Below are positions 37,556 to 50,230 of a stretch of DNA of 64,000 nt, in pieces. The DNA is from Prunus persica. Taxonomy: Eukaryota; Streptophyta; Magnoliopsida; Rosales; Rosaceae. Every line of letters begins with the position of its first letter. Position 1 is the stretch's first letter. Location: the NCBI RefSeq assembly GCF_000346465.2, contig NC_034014.1:19624367-19688366 (forward strand), written 5' to 3'. Both the position numbers and the translations under genes were made by a program. The notes beneath the pieces are model-generated. The model worked only from the letters and a program-made list of their open reading frames with translations. It made no database searches and was not told the origin of the DNA.

Positions 37556-38604
37556 CAGTGGTGATGATGATGATAAGGTATTACTTTTAGTATATCTCTT
37601 TGATTTGTTGTTGTATTTGTTTAGATTTTAGAGTTTTTGTGATTTGTTGTTGCATATGTAATAAATTTTTGTGATAAGAGATTTATCAAGTTTCTTTATG
37701 GTAAATCTCTGTTGCTGTTTCTAATAAGTTGAATTAATAAAACCCGTTTCTTGAATTCTTGGTTTAATGTGCTTGCAATGCAAGGCAGCCTTTGATTTGT
37801 TGTTGATTTCAAATTTTAGCTACTAAATGATGTGACAAATCTCGAATTAACTGTATCTTAAATGGGATCGCAGAAGAACAAGTGAAAAACACTCAAAATT
37901 TTAAGGTGATTGTAAGGTTTACAATGGTTGCAACAATGGTTTTGTAGTGAAGATTTGAGCTAACTTTTAGATTAGGAAATGTGTACGAGGCAGGTATCCG
38001 ATTTCCGTTGGAACTTAGAATTGGTAGAGAGAGATCATCCAGATATACATGAGCTAGGTGAAGTCTTTTACTTGTGTCTGAGAAATGTGGTTCTTTTAGA
38101 CTCTGCTTAATTCTTCCACCAGTTAATATTCTGTTGTGGTGGTGCTTAACTTGTTGTCTAAAGGTATTTATGTATCCCCACATCTTCATAGAATTAGTTG
38201 ACAAATATTTTACTGTCGCTGCTCAAAGCTTGTCCTTGTTGCCTGTTTTTGTTTGGTTTGTAGTTCCTAAGTGATATTTTAAGTTGAGAGAAAACAAATA
38301 CAGAACAAGTTGAAGAAGCTGCGGTTGGGCAGGTTTTTTACTGAAAAATTGGTGTGTTTTAGTGATTAGTGAGTGTTTGTTGGCAGGACAAAAGCGATGG
38401 ATGGGTCGACTCTATTTGAGTTTATAATACTGTAAAGATTGTCTGTTGTTGTTGGTATTGGCAAGGAGGTCAATGCATTATTGAGGCATGGGTTTTGTTT
38501 TCATGGCACCTAACCTCTAAGCTGAGATGTTTTCAATTGGGTTTTATTTATTATTATAATCTCTCTCTCTCTCTCTCTCTTTTCAATTGGGTTTTATTTA
38601 TTAT

Positions 38605-38646
<42 letters not shown>

Positions 38647-38683
38647 CAGTGCCATTTTCTTTTGCCATTGGAAATGAGACAAA
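37556..38683. other. 3' region of the STOP1-type gene and flank
   Basis: The first few hundred bases are T-rich 3' UTR. A 50-bp unit (TTTCAATTGGGTTTTATTTA, then a (TC)n run) is tandemly duplicated at 38531-38580 and 38581-38630 with one substitution. The second (TC)n run extends to about 38642. The stretch ends at ACAAA, the target site of the LTR element. No gene recognised. Confidence 0.55.
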
Positions 38684-39120
38684 TGTTATAAAATAAATGA
38701 AGCCCACATAGGTAAAATTAGGTGGGAATTAGTGGAGATAAAGCTAGTAGGTATTAGTCAAAAGATGGGATAATAATGTTGGGAATAAATCATTATGTCT
38801 CCATTAAGAGCCATTTGCTTTGCCTATAAATAGGCATTATATTTGCTTGTAAACTCACATATAGAAGAGGAAGAGAAGGAAGAATGAGGGTGAGTGAGTT
38901 GAGAGGAAAGAGAGCAAGAGAGAAATTCTCCAAGAGAGAAAATTGAGTGAGCCATACATATTGTAAACACTAAAGTTGTAGCCCTATTATTTTACATAGT
39001 GGAAAAGTTACTGCTGCTGCTCTCCGGGGACGTAGGCATAGCCGAACCTCGTTAAATACTGTGTCTCATCTACTTTACGTGCAGCTCAATATTCGCACAT
39101 ATCCCAGTTATTTTACAACA
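38684..39120 (+). repeat. 5' LTR
   Basis: 437 bp, bounded by TG...CA. It contains CCTATAAATAGG (about 38823-38834), a likely TATA box, followed by GA-rich leader sequence. Confidence 0.95.
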
Positions 39121-39409
39121 CGTTATAAGCACGAGAATCTCTCAGGTATAATTTTTGTGCTGCACTATTATTTATACTACTAACCATTGTATAATATATA
39201 TATATATATATATGAAAAGTTGATGGTAATATAATATGCTATATCTATTCACTTTTCTATTACTAACCACTAACAAAAATGGACCCTTGGTAATACTAAA
39301 CATATTATCAGTGGGAGACCGTTACTAATACTAACATTTTTCTTATTTTATTCGGTGGGGGTTTTAACCCCTTATTTATTTTAATTACTGTATGGTGTAG
39401 TTTTATTAC

Positions 39410-39770
39410 CCATACGTCAATATTTATTTAAAAGGGTAGCGCGGGTTTATCGTCCACGCCTTTCTTTTTATTTAAAAGTATGATGTGGAATTAACCCTCA
39501 TACTTTATGAATTTACTTTACCGCACATTTAATTTTATTTAAGATATGGTGCGGAATTAACGTCTATATAGCAAGCAATTTATTTTATCGCACATTTACT
39601 TTTACTTAAAGTATGATGAGGAATTAACCCTCATACTTTATGAATTTACTTTACCGCACATTTACTTTTACTTAAAGTATGATGAGGAATTAACCCTCAT
39701 ACTTTATGAATTTACTTTACCGCACATATACTTTTATTTAACGTATGGTGTGGGTTTATTGTCCATACAA
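39410..39770 (+). repeat. ~66-bp tandem repeats, each with a hairpin, in the LTR element leader
   Basis: AAAGTATGATG(A/T)GGAATTAA followed by CCCTCATACTTTATG recurs at about 39475, 39608 and 39674. Diverged units lie between and on both sides, giving about five units. In each, AAAGTATGA pairs with TCATACTTT around AATTAACC. The array lies 300-650 bp downstream of the 5' LTR, in the untranslated leader. Confidence 0.8.
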
Positions 39771-41012
39771 GCAATTCATTTACCAATAATTTAATTTACA
39801 AGCAATTTATTTTATGGATTAATTGTGTGGTATGATGAGTTTTTTTTTTTTACAAAGATACAAATCAGAACCAGAAGTTTCTTGATCTTCATCATACAAC
39901 TACATCAGGACTTGAAGATCCTTGATGATGATATTGATATGAGAGATGGCAGTCTCTCCAGTACTATATTTGTAAACATGTGATCGGACTTGAGGGTCCT
40001 TGATTCTTGATATGTAAATAAGGACCTGGGGTTCCTTAAATGATGTAACAGTATTATATTGGTTAATAGTGCCGTACACATGAAAATAACTGTATTGGCA
40101 AATGTACTGTACACATGAATAGTGCCGTATACATGAATAGTGATGTATGCATAAATATTTACCATTTTGGGTAAACTGTCACTATTCAAAAGGGAACCTG
40201 CAGTTCCTTAAACTCATGGATGAGCAATTAAATGAGATGCCAGAAGTTCCTCAAGATATGGACAATTATGTAAGGGCTTGAAGTCCAGAAATATGTACAG
40301 AAAATTGTAAAAATGTCCATACCATGAGAATATGTGATTTTGGCTTGAGGTTCAAAATCTAACAGTGTTGAGAACCTGAAGTTCCAACAATTAAATGGAC
40401 AACCCTTGAGGTATTATTGCAAATTGTGGTACGCCACATATTTCTTTGGCATAAGAGAATGATGAATTTAATAAAGTTCGATTCTGTTATAATCGACACC
40501 TCAAGGAAGAAATATATTTTGTGAATTTCGGTTGTTAAGAATACACCATGAAATGGATAATATCAATATAAACCTCAAATGATGAATTGAGGCTCCCCAC
40601 ATATTTTGATATATCTGGGCCGGAAGCACATGGATTCAAATATATGAGAAATCCCGAATTTGAGGTTGTGGGTATATAGTAGTTAATGCTCTTCACTACT
40701 ATATTGCGATATTATCGTAGCTTTTACTCAATTCATATTTCATGTCCATTTGAAAAGGGCGAATAAATTCTGAGTTTGTGTTTAGCCCAGGCCAAAAGTT
40801 CCATACGTTGAAATATGAAATTTGGGAGAGTCGATGTGGTTATTTGAACCTATAAGGCACAAGGTTCCAAACCGTCATTTTGAAAAGACATAAAAACCAC
40901 AGGTGCAAATTTAAGAATGTGTGCAATTATTATAACAGGAAAGGAGCATACAACAGATAGATTTTTCCACCTGTAATGAAGGTGCAGGCCCTGTAAAATC
41001 TATAAAATTGCA

Positions 41013-41563
41013 TCATGTTCTGGAAGCCTCTGACGGAAGAGGACGACGCCTCTTAAGCTTAGCCATAAGCCTCTCGTGGTCTCCCAAAATTCTTTCATTG
41101 GAGACCTGCAGCATGTCTAGCCTTCTTAGTGTATCAACTGAGTACGAACTCACCAGTTTCAACAAGGCATTATTCTCTCCTTTAAGTTTCTCAACCTCCT
41201 GTTGAGACTCATGAAGCATTCTTTGAAGAGACGAATTTTCAGTTGTTAGCCTCTCAACCTCGTTTGCTCTGGCACGCAAACGATCAGCCATGTTAGAAAC
41301 AAAGCAGCACTCTGAATGCTAAAAGCCATTGAGTCATCAATAGCCTCTTCCTCAGATCTCCCTGTCAACAACATTTCATCCATTGGAATAATGAAATTCC
41401 TAGCTACTATGACAGCAGTAGCATCATTCATCATCACAGAATCATTAACTGTGAGATGACGATTTTGGGATACAAAGGATGGACGCCAAACTTTGGCATC
41501 ATTGGTAGTTGTGGGAGCATCATTTAAATTGAAATAATTTGGGCAGGAAGAGGAGGAAGCCAT
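41013..41563 (-). pseudogene. Antisense coiled-coil ORF inside the LTR element
   Basis: Minus-strand reading starts at 41563 (MASSSSCPNYFNLNDAP) and runs to about 41290, then shifts frame. It continues from 41291 as MADRLRARANEVERLTTENS and on to the stop at 41013. The second part is a heptad-rich coiled coil (SSLQRMLHESQQEVEKLKGE) ending in basic KLKRRRPLPSEASRT. The two parts total about 180 residues and look like one protein broken by a small indel. The transcription sense is opposite to the element. It matches no retroviral protein I recognise; it could be a captured host gene or an element-specific antisense gene. Confidence 0.55.
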
Positions 41564-42184
41564 TTTTAAGAAGGTTTCAAAGAAAGTCTTATGAAAACTA
41601 AAGTTTCAGAAAATGAAGGAAGTTAAGTTGAAACGCAGTTGCTCCAATCAAGTTTTGCAAAGGCCATATCTATAGGAGGAAATATGGCTATAGTTTTTTA
41701 GGATCCCAATATCTTCTCGGATCCTCATATTCTCTTTTTCTTTCCCAGATTCCAAAACTCCACGCGGCCTCCATTAATGTTTGTCGGCACTTTCGGCGTC
41801 TCAAGTATTATTTTCGTCAAAAGCCGATCTTGCTTTGCGGATTTCACGGAGCTATTTTTTCAAAAGTACCCCGAGAATCTCGCAATTTTCCTATGGTTAA
41901 TTTGAAATTCACCGGTTCTACCTATTTCTCTTATTTGTGTATAAATGTGTTACTAATGAAATTTTCTTTGCAGAAGACATCCAGTTTTCTCCATACCTAG
42001 TGATGCGATATCTACTTATTTTTCTTATCAGTGAGCACTCAATATGCCCGAGAAGCAAGACTATCTCTGATCATCCATTCAGGAAGCGAGACTATCCCTG
42101 ATCACGTTTCCGCCACATCAGAGAACTGTGAAGGCGACCTTATGCTCTAATCTCCGGAAGTTCTTCTAGACTAGGAGAAATGAG

Positions 42185-42285
42185 AGCTTGTTGTTTGCTC
42201 CCACCAGCTTCTTTCCTTGATTGCTGAGCTTGTTGTCTGCTCCCACCAGCTTCCTTCCCTGATTGCTTACCTTACCTTGCAATCA
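42185..42285 (+). repeat. ~54-bp tandem duplication
   Basis: GAGCTTGTTGT(T/C)TGCTCCCACC with AGCTTC(T/C)TTCC(T/C)TGATTGCT occurs twice in tandem inside the LTR element. Confidence 0.8.
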
Positions 42286-44320
42286 ATATCACTTTTTTTT
42301 TTTTTGCATTTTTTCTCTTTTTGTAACTCTCTGTTCATAAGAGACTTTATTTCTTTAGAATGAACATCTGAAGAAAGAGTCCATGAAGTGATCATAACTC
42401 TGAGGGTTATTTGTTTTAACAGAGGCAAAAGAGTTGTGATTTTTGCTCTTGCAGGATATAACTAGATCATCAAGCGCTACATTATATTTACTGGGCCGAT
42501 ACGAGCTTGAATGATACTTGAGAAAAGTTTCTCCCACCTAAGGATGTAAGCAATACTTGTGTTATTTTATGCTTATATACTTATTTGATATTTTATCTTG
42601 AAAGGTAACCAAATGGGGAGATAAGTCTGTTCCAAAAGAATGGCTTGTATGTATCCATGAATTATTAATGCAAATTTTACAGATTGCAAGTTGGATACAT
42701 TGATAATACACTGCACAGATTAAAGTCCCATAAGAACAGAATATGGGTATAGCAGTGATCAATATGATGCACGCCTGTTGCGTAGCAAATGATGTGGATT
42801 GAAGTCCTGAAAGGACAATCCTTTGACATGTCAATATTGATATTGTGCACGCCTAATGCGTAGCAAATTGTATGGGTTAAAGTCCCAGAAATTAATTGAC
42901 ATGTATGTATTAATCTGTGGCATGCCTGCAGCATGACAGATATATGGGTTTTAAATGTTCCAACTCCCTAAATAGAGATTATCCACGCCCTACTGTAAAA
43001 TAACGCTCCATTGGAGGTTATAATCCACATTCTCACATAATAAAAGCCCCATGAAGTGGCTTGGGTACCCAAAAGCAAAGAAATGCTTATAATTGATGCA
43101 TGCACGTGCAAATGAGAATGATGGGATCATGAATTGATGAATGACAATTTTTGGTTTTGGAGTAGCTACTCAAATCATCAATGGGCTGTGTTAATTGGAA
43201 CCACGTTCAATTATTAAATGTCGACAATATCATTGGCCAAAATGGAATGAGGTAATTCCATTATAGATGAGAATGAACGTGAAAGAACAAACTCACAGTA
43301 CGAACCCCAAAAGATGTTAATACTAAAATTTATACTTGGGTGTTCGGAATAGAAGGGAATATACCTACTTTGTATGACACAATATTTTTGGCATAAACAA
43401 GGAATGTTGGGTTTTCTCCATATTTATAGATTCAATTGTGCCCCTTTATTGCACATTTACGGAGAACAACATGTTATCTTTAAGGGTTATTAAATGCACG
43501 GAGCATATTGCCATAAGTGATTCCCTAAAGATGTATAAATAGCTGGGTTAAAGCTATATAATGTGTCATAAAGTTTAATCCCTTTAAACAAAATCCTTGA
43601 AAGGATTGAAATTGCATGAAGCAAGTCCCTGAATGACATGTGCCTGAAGCACAAAATCTGTACTCAATGTTAATGTACATAAATTGCCTCAGTGAGTATA
43701 TTGATTATAATATGTTTGCAACACATTAAAGCTTCTGAAGAGTTCAAGAAATATTTGTCTCGACTTAAAGATCGAGCATTATGCCAATGAGATTCTTGCT
43801 TATACTAAGAAAGTATTGAAGCATTTTTATGAGGATTATCCGTTGGACACTTTAAGGATTTTCCGGAAGTATATTGGACCGGACATCATATTTTCAGATA
43901 GGGCTCAACTCCATCACCATCATTTTGGGATGATGTGAGGTATATTTGATGCTATCTCCGCATAACACCATGTACGGGCATATTCTTTCAAGTGAACTTG
44001 CAAATATCCCAAGTTTTGTTGAAAACGCGGACTCTGAAAATTTCTATGATTTACATAGAGATAGCTCACTGGAAATATATTTACTTACTCAACTACGAGA
44101 ATTGTTAATGGCTACATCCTCCACTCACTCCGAAAGATTCTCACTCCAAAAGATAGTCATGAAGACATCAGGAGGAGATATTAATCAGGAGGAGCATCCA
44201 GAAGTATGCTATACAAATTGTTGTACTCTTCCTTCCATCAGTTTTCTACCTCACTAGGTTTTCTCCAAGCAAGTCTTTAATGATGCAACTAACATATCAC
44301 ATGTGGTCTTCAAGGGGGAG

Positions 44321-44757
44321 TGTTATAAAATAAATGAAGCCCACATAGGTAAAATTAGGTGGGAATTAGTGGAGATAAAGCTAGTAGGTATTAGTCAAAA
44401 GATGGGATAATGATGTTGGGAATAAATCATTATGTCTCCATTAAGAGCCATTTGCTTTGCCTATAAATAGGCATTATATTTGCTTGTAAACACACATATA
44501 GAAGAGGAAGAGAATGAAGAATGAGGGTGAGTGAGTTGAGAGGAAAGAGAGCAAGAGAGAAATTCTCCAAGAGAGAAAATTGAGTGAGCCATACATATTG
44601 TAAACACTAAAGTTGTAGCCCTATTATTTTACATAGTGGAAAAGTTACTGCTGCTGCTCTCCGGGGACGTAGGCATATCCGAACCTCGTTAAATATTGTG
44701 TCTCATCTACTTTACGTGCAGCTCAATATTCGCACATATCCTAGTTATTTTACAACA
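44321..44757 (+). repeat. 3' LTR
   Basis: 437 bp, aligned without gaps to the 5' LTR with six substitutions. It is preceded by the polypurine tract CAAGGGGGAG and followed by the ACAAA target duplication. Confidence 0.95.
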
Positions 44758-46476
44758 ACAAAAGGATTTTGGCGACCTTTTAATCAGTTTTGATCCTACG
44801 GATGTGGGAGATCTGAAGATGGAATTTCAAGTCTGCCCTTGAATTTTGTTCTTTGTAAAGCTCAGTTCCATTAACTTCAAAACGTCTCGGTTTGATTCTT
44901 AAACTATACTAATTGTGTCATTTAATTACAAAAGTTGACAGCCTTTTTTCAAAATTTCAATAGTTGGCCCTTTGCACATGACCACTTTTTGAATGTCATT
45001 TGGGTTATTATAGCTGAGGAAAAGCTCAGAAATCATGAGAAATCTTTTCTCAAGTTCTTTCCGGCTTTAGGTCTTTGGTAACCAAAATGAATTTGTAAAA
45101 GTTGCCATATATGACCATTCATGTCACATTTTAAAATCAATTTAACTTTTTATTGTTAGCTACCTCACTTCCAATACTTTGATAACAAACAAGGACTCAG
45201 GAACCAGAGTGTTACAATTAAATTTATGGTCAAGTTTTTGGGAACAAAAAGTAAGTTTTTATTGTCATGCTCCAAGTTCAGTCCAAAATCGCTAAAACGG
45301 ACAATTAAATCAAACTCATTAACTTGCTCAATTAGAACTACCAGGATCTGCAAGTTTACCAAAACTGAACATAAAGACTTCCATTATACATGGTGTTTCC
45401 TACAACATTAAAGCCTAAAGTTTTCCAAAAACAATCATATCTTCTGTAGGGTAGCCAAAACACCACAAGAGAGCCAAAGTTCTATTCCGAGCGAATCTGA
45501 AATGGAAGGGAAAAAGGGTGAGCTAGAAAGCTCAATAAGCAACTATATATGGCCACAAGTGAGTGTGAGGATTAGAACAATACAATATCTGAAAATTGAA
45601 CTAAAGAGAATACACAAACGAAACTAAAAAATTCAAGTGTTGTAATACGATTCATAGTAGAATGCAGAGAAACAATAACAATGAAATAGCGTATGTCCTT
45701 ATTCCCATGGTGGTCACATGAGCCTTATTACCAGCTGGTTAGAGGTCCTGACTCCTTCAAAAGAACGCACGATCACTGTAATTCAGTTGGTCTGAATAAA
45801 CCACAAGCTTAGATGCTATTCAACGTTCAATTCTGAGCTCCTTTAACAATGAAAATGAGGCATACATAACTGAATTGACAATGATACAAGGTTGTGATAT
45901 CAGTAGAAGTAAAAGCAACTACGAGATTTAGAAAGATGGAAGCAAACAAAACAAACACCGTAATAGATAGCTTACCTGAAACAGTACGGCTGAAACTATA
46001 ATCTCCGAACACTTCAATCTCTTCCCAAAGGAGAAAGCAAGCCTAGAGCTACTCAACTTCAGTCCTTCCTTTCCTAGCAGCCTTAGTTATGTTTTTCCCT
46101 GAGGCTATCTAATCTGCAAAGGCAAGCAGCAGCTGGAGTCAAGATGATACAAATGGTTCCAAGTCTGACACCTAAACCAAGAGGGGGTAGTCCAAGAACA
46201 CATTACACAAGTCAATTCCATCACTGAAGGTTGCGACAAGCAGCTGAAAGAAGCATGAGGTGTAGGTGTAGAAGCAGGAGGGGGCAAGTTTCTGTAGCAT
46301 AAATATGACATTGCAATTCGATCCTTAAATGTTCTCCAAATTGCACAAGAGTCCTAAAACAACTCCCCCAACCTTTTACTAATTACAAAACTCCCAGAAG
46401 GTAATAACTTTAAATGTGAGCTCAGATTCAACTAAACCACAAGGCTTAAGGTGCTAGATTCGGGGCTGTTACATTA
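44758..46476 (-). mobile_element. Possible antisense gypsy-type LTR fragment
   Basis: Read on the minus strand from 46476, the sequence begins TGTAACAGCCCCGAATCTAG, typical of the left edge of plant Ty3/gypsy LTRs (compare TGTAATAGCCCG at 60517). The opposite end, any primer-binding site and a partner LTR were not located. If real, it is a solo or truncated LTR. Otherwise this is intergenic DNA without a recognised gene. Confidence 0.35.
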
Positions 46477-47923
46477 TTAAACCATTTCAGACCTTAATTA
46501 GTATTCCTCTCTGACTTGGAGTCAATAATTATATATACTTTACTCGATGAAAAAAGAAAAATACAAATAAAGGCTATATTCTTACCCTCCAGTTTTGGTC
46601 AATTAAATATTATTATTATGATTTTTTTTGGGTCAACAATCGGAAGATATATAATAATAATAATAATTACTATTAATATTTTATCAACCTGATAAGAATA
46701 GAAAACCTTGGTAAAAAATGGGGTTGCTAAACAATATAATTTTTTTTTTATTTTATAGAAATAATTAATCTTTTAGTGCATGTGTACGTCACTCTCTTAG
46801 TGAAATTTGGGGTTTATTGCTCTTATTGGAAATTAAAATGTTAATAGGTTGTTATTACATTGATTTGGATTAAGTTGAAATAGAAATATGAAAAATTGCA
46901 TGAGAAATTCGTATTTCAAATCTCAAAAACCCAAATTTAGAGTCAAGTTACTTAAGCCATAAGTTATTCAATCATTTAATCTATTAACTTCCTTACCGCT
47001 AATAGTTGCATGCTCGTAATTTATACAATCTCTTAACATATTGATAAACAGTTGATAAATATGTACTCCTAATATATACCTTCTATTTATATCAAACAGC
47101 GTGTCGCAATTTATACAATCTCTTAATCTATTGATTAACAATCTCTTAATCTTGTATTTATACCAAAAGGGCGAACATACTTAATATTTTTCTAATGAAC
47201 AGGACATGATTACTTATTCGGACAAAATGTGTCAAATGCACTTTCGACCATAGAATGCTGATAAATCAGTCAACAGTTTAGAACCTAAAATTTTAAATGG
47301 AAATGCTCTGAGAGAGAGAGAGAGAGTCACGGATTCCATGAAGTAAATTAACAAAACTTGACGTGGTGAATGGCAGATGCCAAAAGCCCAATTCATGCAT
47401 CTCCTTGTAGTAACCTATATGCTTTTGACAACTTTGTAGAGAGAGAAAGTTTGATTCATAGCATTTAATGTGGTCAACACAACATGTGACATATATTTTC
47501 TAAAAAAAGAATAGTACCCAGATTGTACATGACGAATAGTTCTCTACCATTTTAGGCTAAGAAAATGTTCTGCCTAGCATCTGGAAAGCTAGTCGCTTCA
47601 CATGCAGATACATACAAATTTGCATCTACGATGACGCAAATTGCTTGCATTGTCATTGTGGATAGTCATCTAAGAGTTATAGACTAATAGATAGTCAGAG
47701 TCTTTGGGGTGGCCAATTCCTTTTTGAATTTATTATCCATAAAAATGAATGCAATCCCGTGCATGTGACTGACTTCACACGCTATGAACCCTAAACAGAA
47801 ACCATATCTATATATATATATATATATATGTCTTGCGGCATAACAAGATATATGACTAACAAACAAACAAACGAAGGAATTGAAGAAGAAATAGTACTGG
47901 GATTGTGAAGAGAGAAGTAAGCA
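46477..47923. other. Upstream region of small-protein gene copy 1
   Basis: AT-rich intergenic DNA. It has a (GA)n tract near 47310-47326 and a (TA)n tract at about 47809-47829, roughly 95-115 bp before the next ATG, which may serve as its TATA region. No other gene seen. Confidence 0.45.
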
Positions 47924-48175
47924 ATGTCTATTGAAGCTTTGGCAATGGCGGGCGCAGACTACATGGAATGCGGTATCAACTTCGAAGAGTGGGAGTCGAA
48001 CGATGACCTGAAAGATCCACCACCCTATCTGTTAGCTGATGAGCAGAGTTTTGATGTTGATCAGTTCCTCAGAACAAAGGGTGGTGCTGATGATACCTTG
48101 GCGTTTGATAGTGATTACACAAAGCGAAAGCTTCTTGAATGGGCTAAATCTGTGTTTCAATGTCTAACCTTCTGA
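47924..48175 (+). CDS. Small protein of unknown function, copy 1 (83 aa)
   Basis: Single-exon frame MSIEALAMAGADYMECGINF continuing EEWESNDDLKDPPPYLLADE, acidic in the middle. A TATA-rich tract lies about 100 bp upstream. The same N-terminal pattern, M-S-x-EALAMAG-x-DY, then EEWE-x-x-DL-x-PP-x-LLA(D/E), occurs in a second gene at 59786-60010. Conservation of the pattern while the tails differ completely argues that both are or were real genes. No signal peptide or membrane segment is seen. I do not recognise a function. The tail here, TLAFDSDYTKRKLLEWAKSV, is not shared with copy 2. The two copies bracket a beta-galactosidase relic, probably by local duplication. Confidence 0.72.
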   Translation: MSIEALAMAGADYMECGINFEEWESNDDLKDPPPYLLADEQSFDVDQFLRTKGGADDTLAFDSDYTKRKLLEWAKSVFQCLTF

Positions 48176-48989
48176 TTTAAAAATGTATTTATTAACATTT
48201 AAATTCATTCATTTTTTTCCGGGGGTGGGGGAAGAAAGAAAAAAAATGCTGATTTTTCCGGGAGACAAATCAAAAGCCATGTAAATATAGTTTGCCAATT
48301 CGATAGGCTATTGATTTAAATTTGTAAGAATACAAGTTGTCCGGAGTATTTATCTCAAAGTCTAGTTCGATTTATACGTACACATAACTTAATTTGATAT
48401 GCATAACTTTTTACTACCAAGCTTAATTGCATGATAGCTTTCATCTGTAAATCCCTCTTGCAAAATGTCAACAGCTATATATATAGGGAATACTCGTTCT
48501 GTGTATAAAAATTAAATTATTAATAATAAAAATTCTGGACCTACCAAATTAATTACCAATGCTGCTTGAAAAACATGACCCATGTAATTATCCCAGCCTT
48601 ATCATATACATACTGTGAGAGAACTCAATAGGCATTATGCATGACCAGATTGAATATATAGAATTTTGAATTTTGAATATTTTTAGCTAACTATGTATCA
48701 TGACAAAAATAGCTCTTCTTTCTGTTTTGTGTTTCGTACTTCAGTTTCGCACCTTTGACTGAAATAATAAAATCGTTCTGTTGATTGAACATGTACATGG
48801 TGACAGTGAGAGGGTTTCTGTTGATTGCTAAACGCTAATGTTGGGTTGTGCACAAGTGCAGGTATTTTTGGGTATAACTGGAATCAAAATAAGCACTTAT
48901 TTGGAATGGGGGTTTTGGGAATTATTCAAATAAAATCAAGTCAAATGTCATGCAATGCAAATCATCACAGACTTAATTATGTCTTTTGT
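48176..48989. other. Intergenic; possible decayed upstream part of the beta-galactosidase gene
   Basis: AT-rich sequence after small-gene copy 1. Nothing up to about 48985 could be matched confidently to beta-galactosidase exons. The gene's N-terminal exons are missing or too decayed to see. Confidence 0.4.
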
Positions 48990-49298
48990 CGCTGGTATGA
49001 TTTTACTGGTAATCTTGACCTTGTCAGGTTTCTCAAAATTTTGTTCAAGACGAAGGACTTTATGCTGTTATTCGAATTGGTCCATATGTTTGTGCTGAAT
49101 GGAACTATGGAGCACTTCCTGTTTGGCTGCATAATTTGCCCGGATGTGAGATTCGAACTGCTAATGATGTTTACATGAGTGAGATGAAGAATTTTACCAC
49201 CTTGACTGTTGATATGATGAAAAGAGAGAAACTTTTTGCATCCCAAGGTGGCCCAATTATTATTGCTCTGATTGAGAATGAAAATGGCAATGTGCAAT

Positions 49299-50230
49299 CA
49301 CTACTACAAAAAAGCAAAAAGACGACGGTAAATCACCGTCGTGTATTCGGTTTTTCAATGGTCGTGGAATCCACCGTCATCTTTTCCCTCATAAACCACG
49401 ACGCTAAATCACCGTCGTTGTTACAATATACAACGTCATCAACAAATACAAAACGACGTCTTTGAACTGCAAAAGATCTAAAAAAGCAGTCGAGGATGAG
49501 AATAGACGACCAACTCTCTAAAAAAACCGTCGTTAAAAAGGAAAAATATGACACATATTAACAGAACAAGGCCGCAAGATAGACATACAACGATGAAAAT
49601 TAAAATAAAACGCCGTTAAATATCATTTTCACGACAATAAAAAATATGACGTCTTTAAATACATTAGAAGACGACGTTATTTATACCTACTACGTCGCCT
49701 ATATAAAAAGAGCCGTCGTAAAATAAATTTTCCACTTCGATTTTTCTATAAAAGATGACGTGGAAATAGTTGTCAGTGTCATTATTTACGACGTATGTAT
49801 TTATAGAGTAGACGTTGAACAACGAAACAACGTCGGTTACAAATATATGAGAGTCGTATTACAAAATTTATACGTCCTATTTTCAGAAACAAACAACGAC
49901 GATAAATATTAGACGTTGTTAAATACAACAACGTCGAAAACAAATAAAAACAGACGTGTTTAGTCTGCTAAAGTTCTAAAAAATAGTCGAGGATGAGAAT
50001 AGACGACCAACTCAAACAAATCACCGTCGTTAAAAAGGAAAAATATGACACATATTAAAAGAACAAGGCCGCAAGATAGACATACAACGACGACAACTAA
50101 AACACTACGCCGTTAAATATAATTTTCACGACAAGAAAAAATATGACGTCTTTAAATACATGAGAAGACGACGTTATTGAAATCTACTACGTCTCTTATT
50201 TACAAACAACCGTCGTGAAATAAATTTGAA
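49299..50230. repeat. Left subterminal motif array of the CACTA element, with a ~250-bp internal duplication
   Basis: ACGACGGT, ACCGTCGT, AACGACGT and relatives recur every few tens of bases in both orientations, often as pairs able to fold (GACGACGGTAAATCACCGTC near 49321). A segment of about 250 bp starting at 49478 is repeated from about 49974 (offset about 496 bp) with scattered substitutions. Subterminal repeats in CACTA elements are transposase-binding sites; that role is inferred here. Confidence 0.8.

Larger units (their letters stand above)
38684..44757 (+). mobile_element. Young non-autonomous LTR retrotransposon (Copia-like), 6,074 bp
   Basis: The element starts TGTTATAAAATAAATG and ends TTATTTTACAACA, and is flanked by a perfect ACAAA duplication (38679-38683 and 44758-44762). 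The LTRs are 38684-39120 and 44321-44757, each 437 bp, with six substitutions and no gaps. A polypurine tract CAAGGGGGAG (44311-44320) abuts the 3' LTR, fixing the orientation as plus. The segment after the 5' LTR, CGTTATAAGCACGAG, is where a primer-binding site belongs, but it does not match the usual initiator-tRNA site. The 5.2-kb interior has no gag, protease, integrase or reverse transcriptase frame that I can recognise. It must have moved using proteins from another element. The short LTR, PPT and ends suggest Copia; with no pol domain, the superfamily is uncertain. Confidence 0.93.

Noticed and set aside
49299..50230. CRISPR-like short repeat array
   Set aside because: The repeats are irregularly spaced, in both orientations, and lie within a plant CACTA transposon. 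They are subterminal motifs.
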